The notes: generated by a model not told the origin, from the sequence alone. A stretch of 10,370 bases of DNA from JAMCXS01 sp964459065 (GCA_964459065.1 CAYWMN010000125.1:1-10370); one strand, 5' to 3'. Shown: positions 1 through 7,878, counted from the stretch's first letter. Numbers and translations are program-made.

Positions 1-1
1 G

Positions 2-382
2 AGCTTTATTAACAATGCAGTGGATAGCAGCACCGGAACGATCATGCTGAGAGCTACGTTCCCCAATGGCGACCGGCGTCTATGGCCGGGCCAATTCGTC
101 AACGTTACTCTCGACCTCGCGATGCAACCTCACGTGACCGTGGTACCGTCGCAGGCCGTCCAAACCGGACAGCAAGGCCAATACATCTATGTGGTCACCC
201 CCAACCACAAGACAGAAATTCGTCCTGTTGAAGTCGGCAATACTTTGGATGGCATGACCGTGATCAGCAGGGGAATCAAGCCTGGGGAGACCGTCGTAAC
301 CAATGGCCAACTGCGGCTCTACCCCGGCGCCACAGTCATGGTTAAAAAGACGCCAGCCGGGGCCCAGGAAAGCACCTCATGA
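2..382 (+). CDS. RND efflux periplasmic adaptor subunit (membrane fusion protein), C-terminal part
   Basis: This is the 3' end of an AcrA/MdtA-type membrane fusion protein, which links an inner-membrane RND pump to an outer-membrane channel. The reading frame is open from base 2 with no stop, and it begins mid-domain (SFINNAVDSSTGTIMLRA), so the gene starts upstream of the window. The segment FINNAVD..TGTI..RA..PN followed by LWPGQFVNV is the typical end of the adaptor beta-barrel domain. The remainder (VPSQAVQTGQQGQYIYVV to GQLRLYPGATVMV) is the membrane-proximal domain. It ends in a short polar tail. The stop overlaps the start of the RND transporter gene by 4 bases (ATGA), which indicates translational coupling and one operon. 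The family call is secure. The exact subfamily is less so, because the lipoyl and hairpin domains are outside the window. Confidence 0.9.
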   Translation, partial: SFINNAVDSSTGTIMLRATFPNGDRRLWPGQFVNVTLDLAMQPHVTVVPSQAVQTGQQGQYIYVVTPNHKTEIRPVEVGNTLDGMTVISRGIKPGETVVTNGQLRLYPGATVMVKKTPAGAQESTS

Positions 383-3300
383 ACATCTCCGAACCTTTCA
401 TCCGCCGGCCGGTAATGACAACACTGGTCATGCTGGGGATCTTGCTGTTTGGCGTTATGGCGTACCGCTATCTGCCGGTCAGTGATTTACCCAGCGTCGA
501 TTACCCCACCATCACGGTCAGCGCAAGCCTGCCCGGCGCCAGCCCGGAAACCATGGCCTCATCGGTAGCCACCCCGCTTGAGCGGCAGTTCTCCACCATT
601 TCCGGGCTTGACTCGATGTCATCCACCAACACCCAGGGAAGGACCAGCATCAGCCTGCAATTCAGTCTCAGCCGGAACATCGATGCGGCCGCGCAAGACG
701 TTCAGTCGATGATCACCCAGGCCGAGGGTGAACTTCCCCCTGGCATGCCGTCGCCGCCGACGTTTCGCAAGGTGAATCCGGCGGACCAGCCCATCATCTA
801 CATGGCGGTATGGTCAGACACGCTTCCGCTCTATACGACCAGCGAGTATGCGGACACGATGATGGCTCAGCGCATCTCCATGATCAGTGGCGTGGCGCAG
901 GTCCGGGTCTTCGGCGAACAGAAGTACGCCGTTCGTGTCCAGTTTGACCCCAAGGCTCTGGCCACCCGGAAAATCGGCATCGATGAAGCCATCCAGGCCA
1001 TTAAGAACGCCAACGTCAACCTGCCGACGGGAACGCTCTACGGCAAACATAAATCCTATGTCGTCCAGGCTGAAGGCCAGCTGAATGATGCGGCCGCCTA
1101 CCGGCCTCTGGTTATTGCCTACCGCAACGGAGCTCCGGTTCGTCTGGACGCCGTCGCCAACATCGTCAACGGCAGCCAAAGCGATAAGGTTGCGAGCTGG
1201 TTTGGAAACCGCCGCGCGATGGTTCTGGCAATCCAGCGACAGCCGGGAACCAACACCGTGGAAGTGGTTAACAACATCCGGAAGCTGCTTCCCACCTTCC
1301 GGTCTGAATTCCCGGCGTCCATCCACTTTGAGATCCAGTATGACCGCTCGGTAACGATTCGGGATTCCATCCACGACGTCAAGTTCACGCTCTACCTGAC
1401 GCTGTGCCTGGTGATCCTGGTCATATTCCTGTTTCTCCGCAATCTCTCGGCCACTCTCATCCCCAGTTTGGCCCTCCCGATGTCGATCATCGGCACCTTC
1501 GCCGTGATGTATCTGGCGGGTTACACGGTGGATAACTTATCGCTGATGGCTCTCGTCCTGGCCGTGGGCTTTGTTGTCGACGACGCCATCGTCATGCTTG
1601 AAAACATTGTGCGCCACATGGAAATGGGCGAAGGCGTTATGGAAGCCGCCCTGAAGGGCTCAAAGGAAATCAGTTTTACCATCCTCTCCATGACGCTGTC
1701 TCTGACCGCCGTCTTTATTCCCGTGCTTTTTATGGGCGGGATCATGGGCCGCCTGCTGCATGAATTTTCCGTCACCATCATGTCGGCCGTGCTGGTTTCA
1801 GGGCTCGTCTCGTTGACGCTGACCCCCATGCTCTGCAGCCGCTTCCTGCGGCATCCACGCACCCAGAAACACGGGCGCCTGTATGAGGCGATCGAGCGCA
1901 TTTTCAACCACCTGCTGCATGGATACGATTGGAGTCTGCGCGGTGTCTTGCGCTACCGGCTGGCCACCCTGATTGCCTCATTCCTGATTCTGATTCTCAC
2001 CGGATATCTATTTATCAAGATTCCCAAAGGGTTCCTGCCCAGCGAAGACAGCGGAGCCATCTTTGCGTTCACCCAGTCGGCGCAGGGGACTTCATTCGAC
2101 CAGATGAAGGAGCTTCAGCAGGAGGTCGTTGCAGTGGTTCGCAAGAACCCCAATATCAACACTGTTTTCTCATTAGCGGGAGCCGGTGGGCCCTCATCGG
2201 GCGGAAACACCGGAATTTTCTTCTGCCATCTCAAGGATCGTCCCTCGGCGTGGCAGGAATTCACTGCGGGCCTTAAGAACTTTTTCCATCTTCCTCACAA
2301 GCCTTTCGGGCCGCAGTACAGGCTGGTCAGCACGGACGACGTGATCCAACAATTGCGCCCTCAACTTGCCAAGATCACGGGCATCATGGCCTTCATGCAA
2401 AACCCGCCGCCTATCCGCATTGGCGCGCATCTGACCAAGAGCCAGTACCAATATACGCTGGAGGGGCCCAATACAAAGGAACTCTACCGGGATTCGGTCC
2501 TTCTCGAAAACAAGATGCGCGAGCTTCCGGGGTTTCAGGATGTGACAACGGACTTGCAGATTGACAATCCGCAGGTCAACATCCACATTGACCGGGATAA
2601 GGCGACCGCTCTGGGGATAACGGCCTACCAGATTGAACAAGCCTTAACCACCGCTTACGGCGAGGGACGGATTTCGACCATCTATGCTCCCAACAATGAG
2701 TATTGGGTGATCTCGGAACTGGAACCGCAATATCAGCGGCATCCCGACGACCTTTCCATGTTGTACATTCGATCCTCGAACGGACAACTGGTGCCTCTCA
2801 ATACCGTTACCAAAGTCACCGAAGGCCTGGGGCCCTTGTCGGTCAACCATTTCGGCCAGCTTCCTTCCGTAACCCTCTCGTTCAACCTGAAGCCCGGGGT
2901 GGCCTTGGGCGGCGCCGTCTCAGAGGTTGGCCGCCTGGCGCGTGAAACGCTTCCCGCCGACATCAGTGCCAATTTTGAAGGGACCGCCCAGCAGTTTCAG
3001 TCGTCGCTGGTGGGGCTGGGAGTGCTGCTGATCGCAACCGTCCTGGTCATCTACCTGGTCCTGGGAATTCTTTACGAAAGCTTCATCCATCCCATCACGA
3101 TCCTATCGGGGCTGCCGTCAGCCGCCTTGGGCGCTCTGGTGACCCTCACGGCCTTCCACCTGGAACTCGACCTGTACGGCTTTGTGGGCATCATCATGTT
3201 GCTGGGCATCGTCAAGAAGAATGCCATCATGATGATCGACTTTGCGCTGGACTCGGAACGAAGCGGAGGCAAGTCAACCCAGGAAGCCATCTATCACGGC

Positions 3301-3606
3301 GCTATTGTCCGCTTCCGGCCGATTATGATGACAACCTTTGCCGCCTTTATGGGAATTATGCCCATCGCCCTGGGATTGGGAGCCGGCGCGCAGTCACGCA
3401 GACCCTTAGGTTTGGCGGTGGTGGGAGGCCTCGTCTTCTCGCAAGTCATCACCTTATACTTCACTCCGGTCTACTACACCTATCTTGATCAGTTCCAGCG
3501 ATGGCTCGGCAGGCACCTGGGCCGCCGGCGCGATGAAGGCCTTGCAGAACCACCGGCGCAGGAGTCTGTTCTCGCAGAGACCGGCGAGGGTTCCGGCAGC
3601 CGTTGA
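379..3606 (+). CDS. RND multidrug efflux transporter, MdtB/MdtC-like (HAE-1 family) permease
   Basis: This is a full-length 1075-residue proton-driven RND transporter of the hydrophobe/amphiphile efflux type, the inner-membrane pump of a tripartite drug-export complex. It opens with the family N-terminus MNISEPFIRRPVMTTLVML, with TM1 at about 12-30. A large periplasmic loop follows to about 335, then TM2-6 (about 336-490), TM7 (about 527-545) with PKGFLPSED after it, a second periplasmic loop, and TM8-12 from about 878. Proton-relay residues are present: the Asp pair D401-D402 in TM4 (GFVVDDAIVMLEN) and K946-K947 in TM10 (GIVKKNAIMMIDF). The sequence style (YRYLPVSDLPSVDYPTI, SLPGASPETMASSVATPLE) is closest to MdtB, MdtC and MuxB/C rather than AcrB. 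The start overlaps the adaptor stop by 4 bases, with AGGAA upstream. The C-terminal tail is Arg-rich and then polar. Only one MdtB/C-type gene is visible, so a homotrimer is likely. Substrates cannot be assigned. Confidence 0.95.
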   Translation: MNISEPFIRRPVMTTLVMLGILLFGVMAYRYLPVSDLPSVDYPTITVSASLPGASPETMASSVATPLERQFSTISGLDSMSSTNTQGRTSISLQFSLSRNIDAAAQDVQSMITQAEGELPPGMPSPPTFRKVNPADQPIIYMAVWSDTLPLYTTSEYADTMMAQRISMISGVAQVRVFGEQKYAVRVQFDPKALATRKIGIDEAIQAIKNANVNLPTGTLYGKHKSYVVQAEGQLNDAAAYRPLVIAYRNGAPVRLDAVANIVNGSQSDKVASWFGNRRAMVLAIQRQPGTNTVEVVNNIRKLLPTFRSEFPASIHFEIQYDRSVTIRDSIHDVKFTLYLTLCLVILVIFLFLRNLSATLIPSLALPMSIIGTFAVMYLAGYTVDNLSLMALVLAVGFVVDDAIVMLENIVRHMEMGEGVMEAALKGSKEISFTILSMTLSLTAVFIPVLFMGGIMGRLLHEFSVTIMSAVLVSGLVSLTLTPMLCSRFLRHPRTQKHGRLYEAIERIFNHLLHGYDWSLRGVLRYRLATLIASFLILILTGYLFIKIPKGFLPSEDSGAIFAFTQSAQGTSFDQMKELQQEVVAVVRKNPNINTVFSLAGAGGPSSGGNTGIFFCHLKDRPSAWQEFTAGLKNFFHLPHKPFGPQYRLVSTDDVIQQLRPQLAKITGIMAFMQNPPPIRIGAHLTKSQYQYTLEGPNTKELYRDSVLLENKMRELPGFQDVTTDLQIDNPQVNIHIDRDKATALGITAYQIEQALTTAYGEGRISTIYAPNNEYWVISELEPQYQRHPDDLSMLYIRSSNGQLVPLNTVTKVTEGLGPLSVNHFGQLPSVTLSFNLKPGVALGGAVSEVGRLARETLPADISANFEGTAQQFQSSLVGLGVLLIATVLVIYLVLGILYESFIHPITILSGLPSAALGALVTLTAFHLELDLYGFVGIIMLLGIVKKNAIMMIDFALDSERSGGKSTQEAIYHGAIVRFRPIMMTTFAAFMGIMPIALGLGAGAQSRRPLGLAVVGGLVFSQVITLYFTPVYYTYLDQFQRWLGRHLGRRRDEGLAEPPAQESVLAETGEGSGSR

Positions 3607-3640
3607 GGCCGGGGTTTGTAGGCCGGGCGACCGGCCCTCA
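3607..3640 (+). other. GC-rich hairpin after the RND operon (possible terminator or REP-like palindrome)
   Basis: GGCCGG (3621-3626) and CCGGCC (3631-3636) form a perfect 6-bp stem closed by a GCGA loop, a GNRA tetraloop. It begins 14 bases after the RND stop codon. A second GGCCGG copy at 3607-3612 could compete for the right arm. No T-run follows, so this is not a canonical intrinsic terminator. It may stabilise the mRNA 3' end, act with Rho, or be one unit of a dispersed palindromic repeat. The structure is clear but its role is inferred. Confidence 0.4.
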
Positions 3641-3714
3641 ACCATCGTTGGAATGTGCGTTCGATAACGGTGTTTTGAACCGGGCTCGATGCGTTCAGAA
3701 AAGGCTCTTTTGTA

Positions 3715-3743
3715 TTGACCTACGGAGTCTGAATCGTCAAACT
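3715..3743 (+). promoter_or_regulatory. Weak candidate promoter for the molybdenum hydroxylase operon
   Basis: TTGACC (3715-3720) is a good -35-like hexamer. At a 17-base spacing the -10 position is CAAACT (3738-3743), which matches the consensus at only three of six bases. It lies 35 bases before the first gene of the operon, which has a clear ribosome binding site (AAGGAG, 3766-3771). The 171-base gap and change of function from the RND operon argue that a promoter exists here, but this particular one is uncertain. Confidence 0.3.
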
Positions 3744-3777
3744 GTAGAGGCAACGCTCATCCCACAAGGAGCCCGCA

Positions 3778-4434
3778 ATGCGACGAAGAAAAGACCAGCC
3801 TCAAAAAGCCTCCTCAGCTAAGCCATCTTTAACGCGCCGCGATTTTCTGAAAGGCGCCGGCGTCACCGTATCCGGCGGATTACTGGTGGGCACCAGCGCC
3901 GTGGAAGCTGCCGAGCCGGCGGCCAGAGCTGAAGTTGTCGGACCCGGAGCCGTTCCGGTCACATTGCGTGTGAATGGCAAGGTTCACAAGCTGAACCTTG
4001 AGCCGCGAGTTACGCTGCTCGACGCCTTGCGAGACCGTCTGGATATCACCGGATCGAAGAAGGTTTGCGACCGGGCCACGTGCGGCGCCTGCACCGTGCT
4101 CATGGATCGCAAGCCCGTTTACAGCTGTACGGTTTTGGCCATCGAAGCCGAAGGGCATGACGTCACCACGATTGAAGGTCTTACCCAAGACGACCAGCTC
4201 ACGCCGGTGATGGAGGCCTTCGTCCATCACGACGCCCAGCAGTGCGGCTTCTGCACGCCGGGATTCGTGATGGCATCGACGGCCTTTTTGGAGCGGAATC
4301 CCAATCCGTCCCTTGAGGACATTGAAAAGGGTCTGGGAGGCAATCTCTGCCGATGCGGAACCTACCATGGAATCCGGCACGCCGTTCTGCAGGCTGCCAA
4401 GCAGATGAAGGGAGGAAGCCATGGCAACGTGTAA
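3778..4434 (+). CDS. Tat-exported 2x[2Fe-2S] subunit of a xanthine dehydrogenase-family molybdenum hydroxylase (PaoA/YagT-like)
   Basis: This 218-residue iron-sulfur subunit passes electrons from the molybdenum site to FAD. A twin-arginine signal is visible: T19-R20-R21-D22-F23-L24-K25, then a hydrophobic stretch (about 26-40) and a plausible AEA/A-type cleavage region near 41-46. The holoenzyme is therefore probably exported folded to the periplasm. The plant-type [2Fe-2S] domain (about 60-130) has C97, C102, C105 and C117 (KVCDRATCGACTV, then YSC). The C-terminal helical [2Fe-2S] domain has C156, C159, C191 and C193 (QCGFCTPG, NLCRCG). All eight ligands are present. The start at 3778 has AAGGAG six bases upstream and is the only start that keeps the whole Tat motif with a normal leader. 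The gene end overlaps the catalytic subunit gene by 14 bases. The layout matches E. coli PaoA of the periplasmic aldehyde oxidoreductase. Family assignment is firm; orthology and substrate are not. Confidence 0.93.
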   Translation: MRRRKDQPQKASSAKPSLTRRDFLKGAGVTVSGGLLVGTSAVEAAEPAARAEVVGPGAVPVTLRVNGKVHKLNLEPRVTLLDALRDRLDITGSKKVCDRATCGACTVLMDRKPVYSCTVLAIEAEGHDVTTIEGLTQDDQLTPVMEAFVHHDAQQCGFCTPGFVMASTAFLERNPNPSLEDIEKGLGGNLCRCGTYHGIRHAVLQAAKQMKGGSHGNV

Positions 4435-6586
4435 ATACGATTGGCCCAAAACAGGCGACCGCGAGTTAATTGGCAAACCCATCGACCGGATTGACGGTCC
4501 TGAAAAATCGAGCGGCCGGGCCAGGTACACTTATGACATAAGCCGGCCGGGTTTACTCACGGCCAAGTTGCTGACCTGCCCTTACGCTCACGCCAAAATC
4601 AAGTCCATTGATATTTCCCGCGCTCAAAAGCTTCCCGGCGTCAAGGCGGTCCTCATTATTCAGGATACGGGCACTGAGATTCAGTGGGCCGGCGACGAGA
4701 TCGTGGCCGTAGCGGCGGTGAATGAGCAGATTGCGGAAGACGCCCGCCAGCGGATCAAAGTCGAATATGAGCAGCTTCCCCACCTGGTTCGCGAAGAAGA
4801 CTTAGAGCGAGATCAAGCGGCAGGACGGACCAAGCCCGGCGGCCAGGAAACGGCCGGAGACCCCGACAAAGCTTTTCAAGATCCTGAGGCGGTGATTTCC
4901 AAAGGTTACTACGGCCTTCCGGTCATCACCCATTGCTGCCTGGAGGCTCATGGAAATGTGGCCGAGTGGACGGACGGCAAAACGCTGAAGACCTGGTCTT
5001 CAACCCAGAGCGTTTCGGGATTGCCGGGGCAGATCGGCAAAGGTTTGCGGTTACAGAAAGTCAACGTCGACGACAGTAATATTGAAACCGTCTGCCAGCA
5101 TATCGGCGGAGGCTTTGGAAGCAAATTCTCTCCCGATCGTTGGGGCATTGTTGCCGCGCAGCTGGCCAAAATGACCGGACGGCCTGTCAAATTAATGCTG
5201 GACCGCGATATGGAGCTTGAGGTTGCCGGAGCAAGGCCGTCAGCGTTCGCCAAGATTCGCGTTGCAGCCAAAAAGGATGGAACGCTGACCGCATGGGATT
5301 CGGAATCGTGGGGCACTGGAGGCGTGCATCCTGCGGGACATCCCCCTCTTCCCTACGTCTTGCGACCGCCGAACTCCCGCTGGAAGCATACAATGGTTGC
5401 CGCGAATATCGGACCTTCCCGCGCGTGGCGGGCGCCCAACCATCCCCAAGGCTGCCTTCTCACCATGGCTGCGCTGGACGACCTGGCAGCCAAGATCGGG
5501 ATGGACCCCGCTGAGTTTCTAATGAAAAACCTGAACCTCGCTCCCAAGCTTTTGAGCGGAGTGTACCGCGAGGAGATCCTGAAAGCTTCCGAGCTGGCGG
5601 AGTGGAAGAAACACTGGCACCCACGCGGGGACAAGACTCCCGGCCCCATCAAGCGTGGCATGGGAATGAGCTTCCACACATGGGGCGGACGCGGCCATAC
5701 CAGCTCCTGCAACGTCATCGTGCGGCCGGACGGCTCAGTGACGGTGCGTCTGGGAAGCCAGGATTTGGGCACCGGAACCAGAACCGTTATCGCCATTTCG
5801 GTAGCGGAAACGTTCGGGCTTCCCGTCGAAGCCGTCAAAGTGGAGATTGGCGACAGTTCCTATCCCTATGACGGCGCCAGCGGCGGCAGCACGACGGTCG
5901 GAGGAGTTTCCAGTTCAACGCGGCGCGGGGCGACTGATGCCCGCAACGAATTATTTGCCGCCGTGGCTCCTTCGTTGGGTGTGCAGCCCGATGAGCTGGA
6001 AGCGCGCGACGGCCGGATCCAGGTAAAAGGCAATCCATCGAAGCATCTCACCTGGAAGCAAGCCTGTTCCAAACTGGGCGTGAAAACGATCCAGACCCTG
6101 GGCCGAAACCCCGGCCCCTGCCACTTGAATGACAGCGGCGTGGGCGGCGTTCAGATCGCGGATGTCTCCGTCGATACCGAAACCGGCCAGGTCAAAATGA
6201 ATCGCATGGTGGCCGTTCAGGACTGCGGCTTGATCATCGACCTCAAAACGGCGAAAAGCCAGGTTTACGGTGCCATGATCATGGGCATCTGCTATTCGCT
6301 TTTTGAGGAGAAGGTCATGGACGAAACGCTCGGCCGGATGCTCAATCCCCATATGGAATTTTACAAACTGGCAACGATCGGAGATATCGGTGAGCTGGTC
6401 GTGCACATGATGACCGGGCCGGGCTATGACGAGCGCGGGGTGATCGGCCTGGGTGAACCTCCGGTAATTTCCCCGGGCGCGGCCATCTCTAACGCTGTGG
6501 CCAATGCGATTGGCGTCCGGGTCCCAACCCTGCCCTTCACCCCTGACAAAGTTCTGGCAGCTCTCGAAAAAGGAGGTTTGGCCTGA
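4421..6586 (+). CDS. Molybdopterin-binding catalytic subunit, xanthine dehydrogenase/aldehyde oxidase family (PaoC/YagR-like)
   Basis: This 721-residue large subunit hydroxylates an aldehyde or N-heterocycle at a molybdenum cofactor. The N-terminal a/b-hammerhead domain starts IGKPIDRIDGPEKSSGRARY, very like PaoC. Moco-domain motifs are Q196 (STQ), the GGGFGSKF loop (229-236), R337-A338-P339 (AWRAPN) and the catalytic Glu E679 in GLGEPPVISPG. The length is close to PaoC (about 730) and shorter than CoxL. There is no signal peptide, so export would rely on the Tat signal of the small subunit. The start has GGAGG (4411-4415) five bases upstream and lies inside the 3' end of the small-subunit gene. 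The usual MEP-type segment is CCLEAHGN (172-179), and the arginine-loop residues after RAP are NHPQG. Both could mark a subfamily with its own substrate. The substrate is not predictable from this sequence; aldehydes are the best guess by PaoC resemblance. Confidence 0.93.
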   Translation: MATCKYDWPKTGDRELIGKPIDRIDGPEKSSGRARYTYDISRPGLLTAKLLTCPYAHAKIKSIDISRAQKLPGVKAVLIIQDTGTEIQWAGDEIVAVAAVNEQIAEDARQRIKVEYEQLPHLVREEDLERDQAAGRTKPGGQETAGDPDKAFQDPEAVISKGYYGLPVITHCCLEAHGNVAEWTDGKTLKTWSSTQSVSGLPGQIGKGLRLQKVNVDDSNIETVCQHIGGGFGSKFSPDRWGIVAAQLAKMTGRPVKLMLDRDMELEVAGARPSAFAKIRVAAKKDGTLTAWDSESWGTGGVHPAGHPPLPYVLRPPNSRWKHTMVAANIGPSRAWRAPNHPQGCLLTMAALDDLAAKIGMDPAEFLMKNLNLAPKLLSGVYREEILKASELAEWKKHWHPRGDKTPGPIKRGMGMSFHTWGGRGHTSSCNVIVRPDGSVTVRLGSQDLGTGTRTVIAISVAETFGLPVEAVKVEIGDSSYPYDGASGGSTTVGGVSSSTRRGATDARNELFAAVAPSLGVQPDELEARDGRIQVKGNPSKHLTWKQACSKLGVKTIQTLGRNPGPCHLNDSGVGGVQIADVSVDTETGQVKMNRMVAVQDCGLIIDLKTAKSQVYGAMIMGICYSLFEEKVMDETLGRMLNPHMEFYKLATIGDIGELVVHMMTGPGYDERGVIGLGEPPVISPGAAISNAVANAIGVRVPTLPFTPDKVLAALEKGGLA

Positions 6587-7572
6587 TGGATGCCTTTGAA
6601 TATGCAAGGCCCAACACCACGCAGGGCGCCCTTCAGTTGCTGGGAAGCAGCTGGGGCGAAACCGAGGTTTTAGCGGGCGGCACAGACCTCCTCAGCGCCA
6701 TGAAAAATCACATCACCACTCCCAAGCGGGTGGTGAGCCTTCAAAGGATCAAGGGCCTTAACCGGGTCGAATATCATGCGCGCGCGGGGCTGCGGCTCGG
6801 ACCGCTGGCCAGGATCCAGGATCTTTTGGACAGCAAAATTATCCGTGAACACTATCGAGCCATCTATCAGGCTGCCGACGGCATTCGCGGGGAGCAGATG
6901 CGCCACATGGGAACCGTCGGCGGCGAATTGCTGCAGCGCCCGCGATGCTGGTACTTTCGCAACGGTTACGGGCTGCTGGCCCAATACCAGGGCAAATCGC
7001 TCGTTCCTGACGGGCAGAATCGCTACCATGCCATCCTGGGGAATTCCGGCCCGGCCTACTTTGTGAACGCCTCATGTCTGGCGCCGGCCCTGATTGCCCT
7101 AGGGGCAAAAGTAAGGCTCCACGGGCCGGGGGGCGAGCGCGAAGTTGACCTTGGCAAGTTCTATATTACGCCCACCCGCGAAGGCGAAAGGGAGTACGTT
7201 CTTAAGCCCAATGAAATTTTGACTGAAATCCTTGTTCCGGCCCGCCACGGCGTCCGCATGGCCACCTACGAGGTCAGGGAAAAAGAGGGGCTCGATTGGC
7301 CGCTGGTCACCGCCGCGGTGGCCTTGCACCTGAACGGCGATACGGTGAGAAGCGCGCGAGTCGTCATGGGCCATGTGGCTCCTGTACCCTGGCCTTCTGC
7401 CGAAGCCGAACATTCGCTTGCCGGTAAGCGAATCACGGAAGAAGCTGCTGACCAGGCCGGCAAGGCCGCCGCGAGCAAGGCCACTCCTTTGAGCCAAAAC
7501 GGCTATAAGGTGCGGCTTGCGCACATCGCTGTCAAACGCGCCATTCTGAGCGCCGTGAAAGGAGAATCATGA
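6586..7572 (+). CDS. FAD-binding subunit (subunit M) of the molybdenum hydroxylase
   Basis: This 328-residue medium subunit of the CoxM/PaoB family binds FAD and passes electrons to the final acceptor. FAD motif 1 is AGGTDLL (30-36). FAD motif 2 is MGTVGGELLQRPRC (108-121), where the family usually has GGN, so E114 replaces a widely conserved Asn. The CO-dehydrogenase-flavoprotein C-terminal domain runs from about 215 to 325. Only C121 and C154 are present, so the additional [4Fe-4S] cluster known in PaoB is not supported. The QRPRCWYFRNG form is common in a related group lacking that cluster. There is no signal peptide, consistent with co-export with the Tat-bearing small subunit. The start overlaps the upstream stop by one base (TGATG), with AGGAGG at 6571-6576. 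The stop overlaps the next gene by 4 bases. Confidence 0.92.
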   Translation: MDAFEYARPNTTQGALQLLGSSWGETEVLAGGTDLLSAMKNHITTPKRVVSLQRIKGLNRVEYHARAGLRLGPLARIQDLLDSKIIREHYRAIYQAADGIRGEQMRHMGTVGGELLQRPRCWYFRNGYGLLAQYQGKSLVPDGQNRYHAILGNSGPAYFVNASCLAPALIALGAKVRLHGPGGEREVDLGKFYITPTREGEREYVLKPNEILTEILVPARHGVRMATYEVREKEGLDWPLVTAAVALHLNGDTVRSARVVMGHVAPVPWPSAEAEHSLAGKRITEEAADQAGKAAASKATPLSQNGYKVRLAHIAVKRAILSAVKGES

Positions 7573-7793
7573 GTATGCCCGAACCCATGAATCCCACCGG
7601 GAGCAGCCACGCCGCGTGCCGATGTCTTAATTCCAAAGAGATGTTTGTCGACGCCGAACCCGACCCCAGAATTCCCAGCGGCAGCAGCGGAATCTTCTGG
7701 TGCAGCCACACCCAGAACTGTCTCGGCCCGGATGGCCAGGTTGCAGAACCGGAAAGTTGCAAACCGGGCCGGGGATGCTTCGATCCCGTTTAG
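7569..7793 (+). CDS. Small six-cysteine protein coupled to the molybdenum hydroxylase operon, function unknown
   Basis: This 74-residue protein is not recognised as a named family. It starts with an ATGA overlap on the FAD-subunit stop and has AAAGGAG (7558-7564) in front, so it is very likely translated as part of the operon. A second in-frame ATG at 7575 is also possible. Cysteines are C17, C19, C45, C51, C64 and C70. The last four form two CX5C pairs separated by 12 residues (FWCSHTQNC, then SCKPGRGC), and H47 lies inside the first pair. This suggests metal binding or a small Fe-S or disulfide fold. There is no signal peptide or membrane segment, so it should act in the cytoplasm, perhaps in cofactor insertion or assembly before Tat export. 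It takes the place where paoABC operons carry the much larger PaoD chaperone, but it is not homologous to PaoD by length or motif. The reality of the gene is well supported; the function is inference only. Confidence 0.78.
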   Translation: MSMPEPMNPTGSSHAACRCLNSKEMFVDAEPDPRIPSGSSGIFWCSHTQNCLGPDGQVAEPESCKPGRGCFDPV

Positions 7794-7863
7794 GCAGCCG
7801 GCAGGCGCAGGACAAAGCCGGCCGCGCCTCTGGTTTCATGGCGTGTGAGTGCGGCTGAACGAA

Positions 7864-7878
7864 ACGCCCCCAGGGCGT
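7864..7878 (+). terminator. Small hairpin, weak candidate terminator of the hydroxylase operon
   Basis: ACGCCC (7864-7869) and GGGCGT (7873-7878) form a perfect 6-bp stem with a CCA loop, 71 bases after the last operon stop. No uridine tract follows, so this would not be a classical Rho-independent terminator. A shorter stem, GGGAT/ATCCC (7772-7787), ends just before the stop codon itself and is followed by only three T residues. Confidence 0.2.

Noticed and set aside
814..1374. Minus-strand open frame of 186 residues
   Set aside because: It is antisense to the periplasmic domain of the RND transporter, with no supporting signals.
3880..4530. Minus-strand open frame of 216 residues
   Set aside because: It lies opposite the conserved iron-sulfur subunit with all eight cluster cysteines. 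It is a shadow frame of GC-rich coding sequence.
5951..6607. Minus-strand open frame of 218 residues
   Set aside because: It is opposite the catalytic subunit including its GEPP motif and has no family resemblance, so it is a shadow frame.
7797..7822. Two GCCGGC copies as a terminator stem after the operon
   Set aside because: The six-base palindrome is very common in GC-rich DNA, the loop is 14 bases, and no T-run follows.
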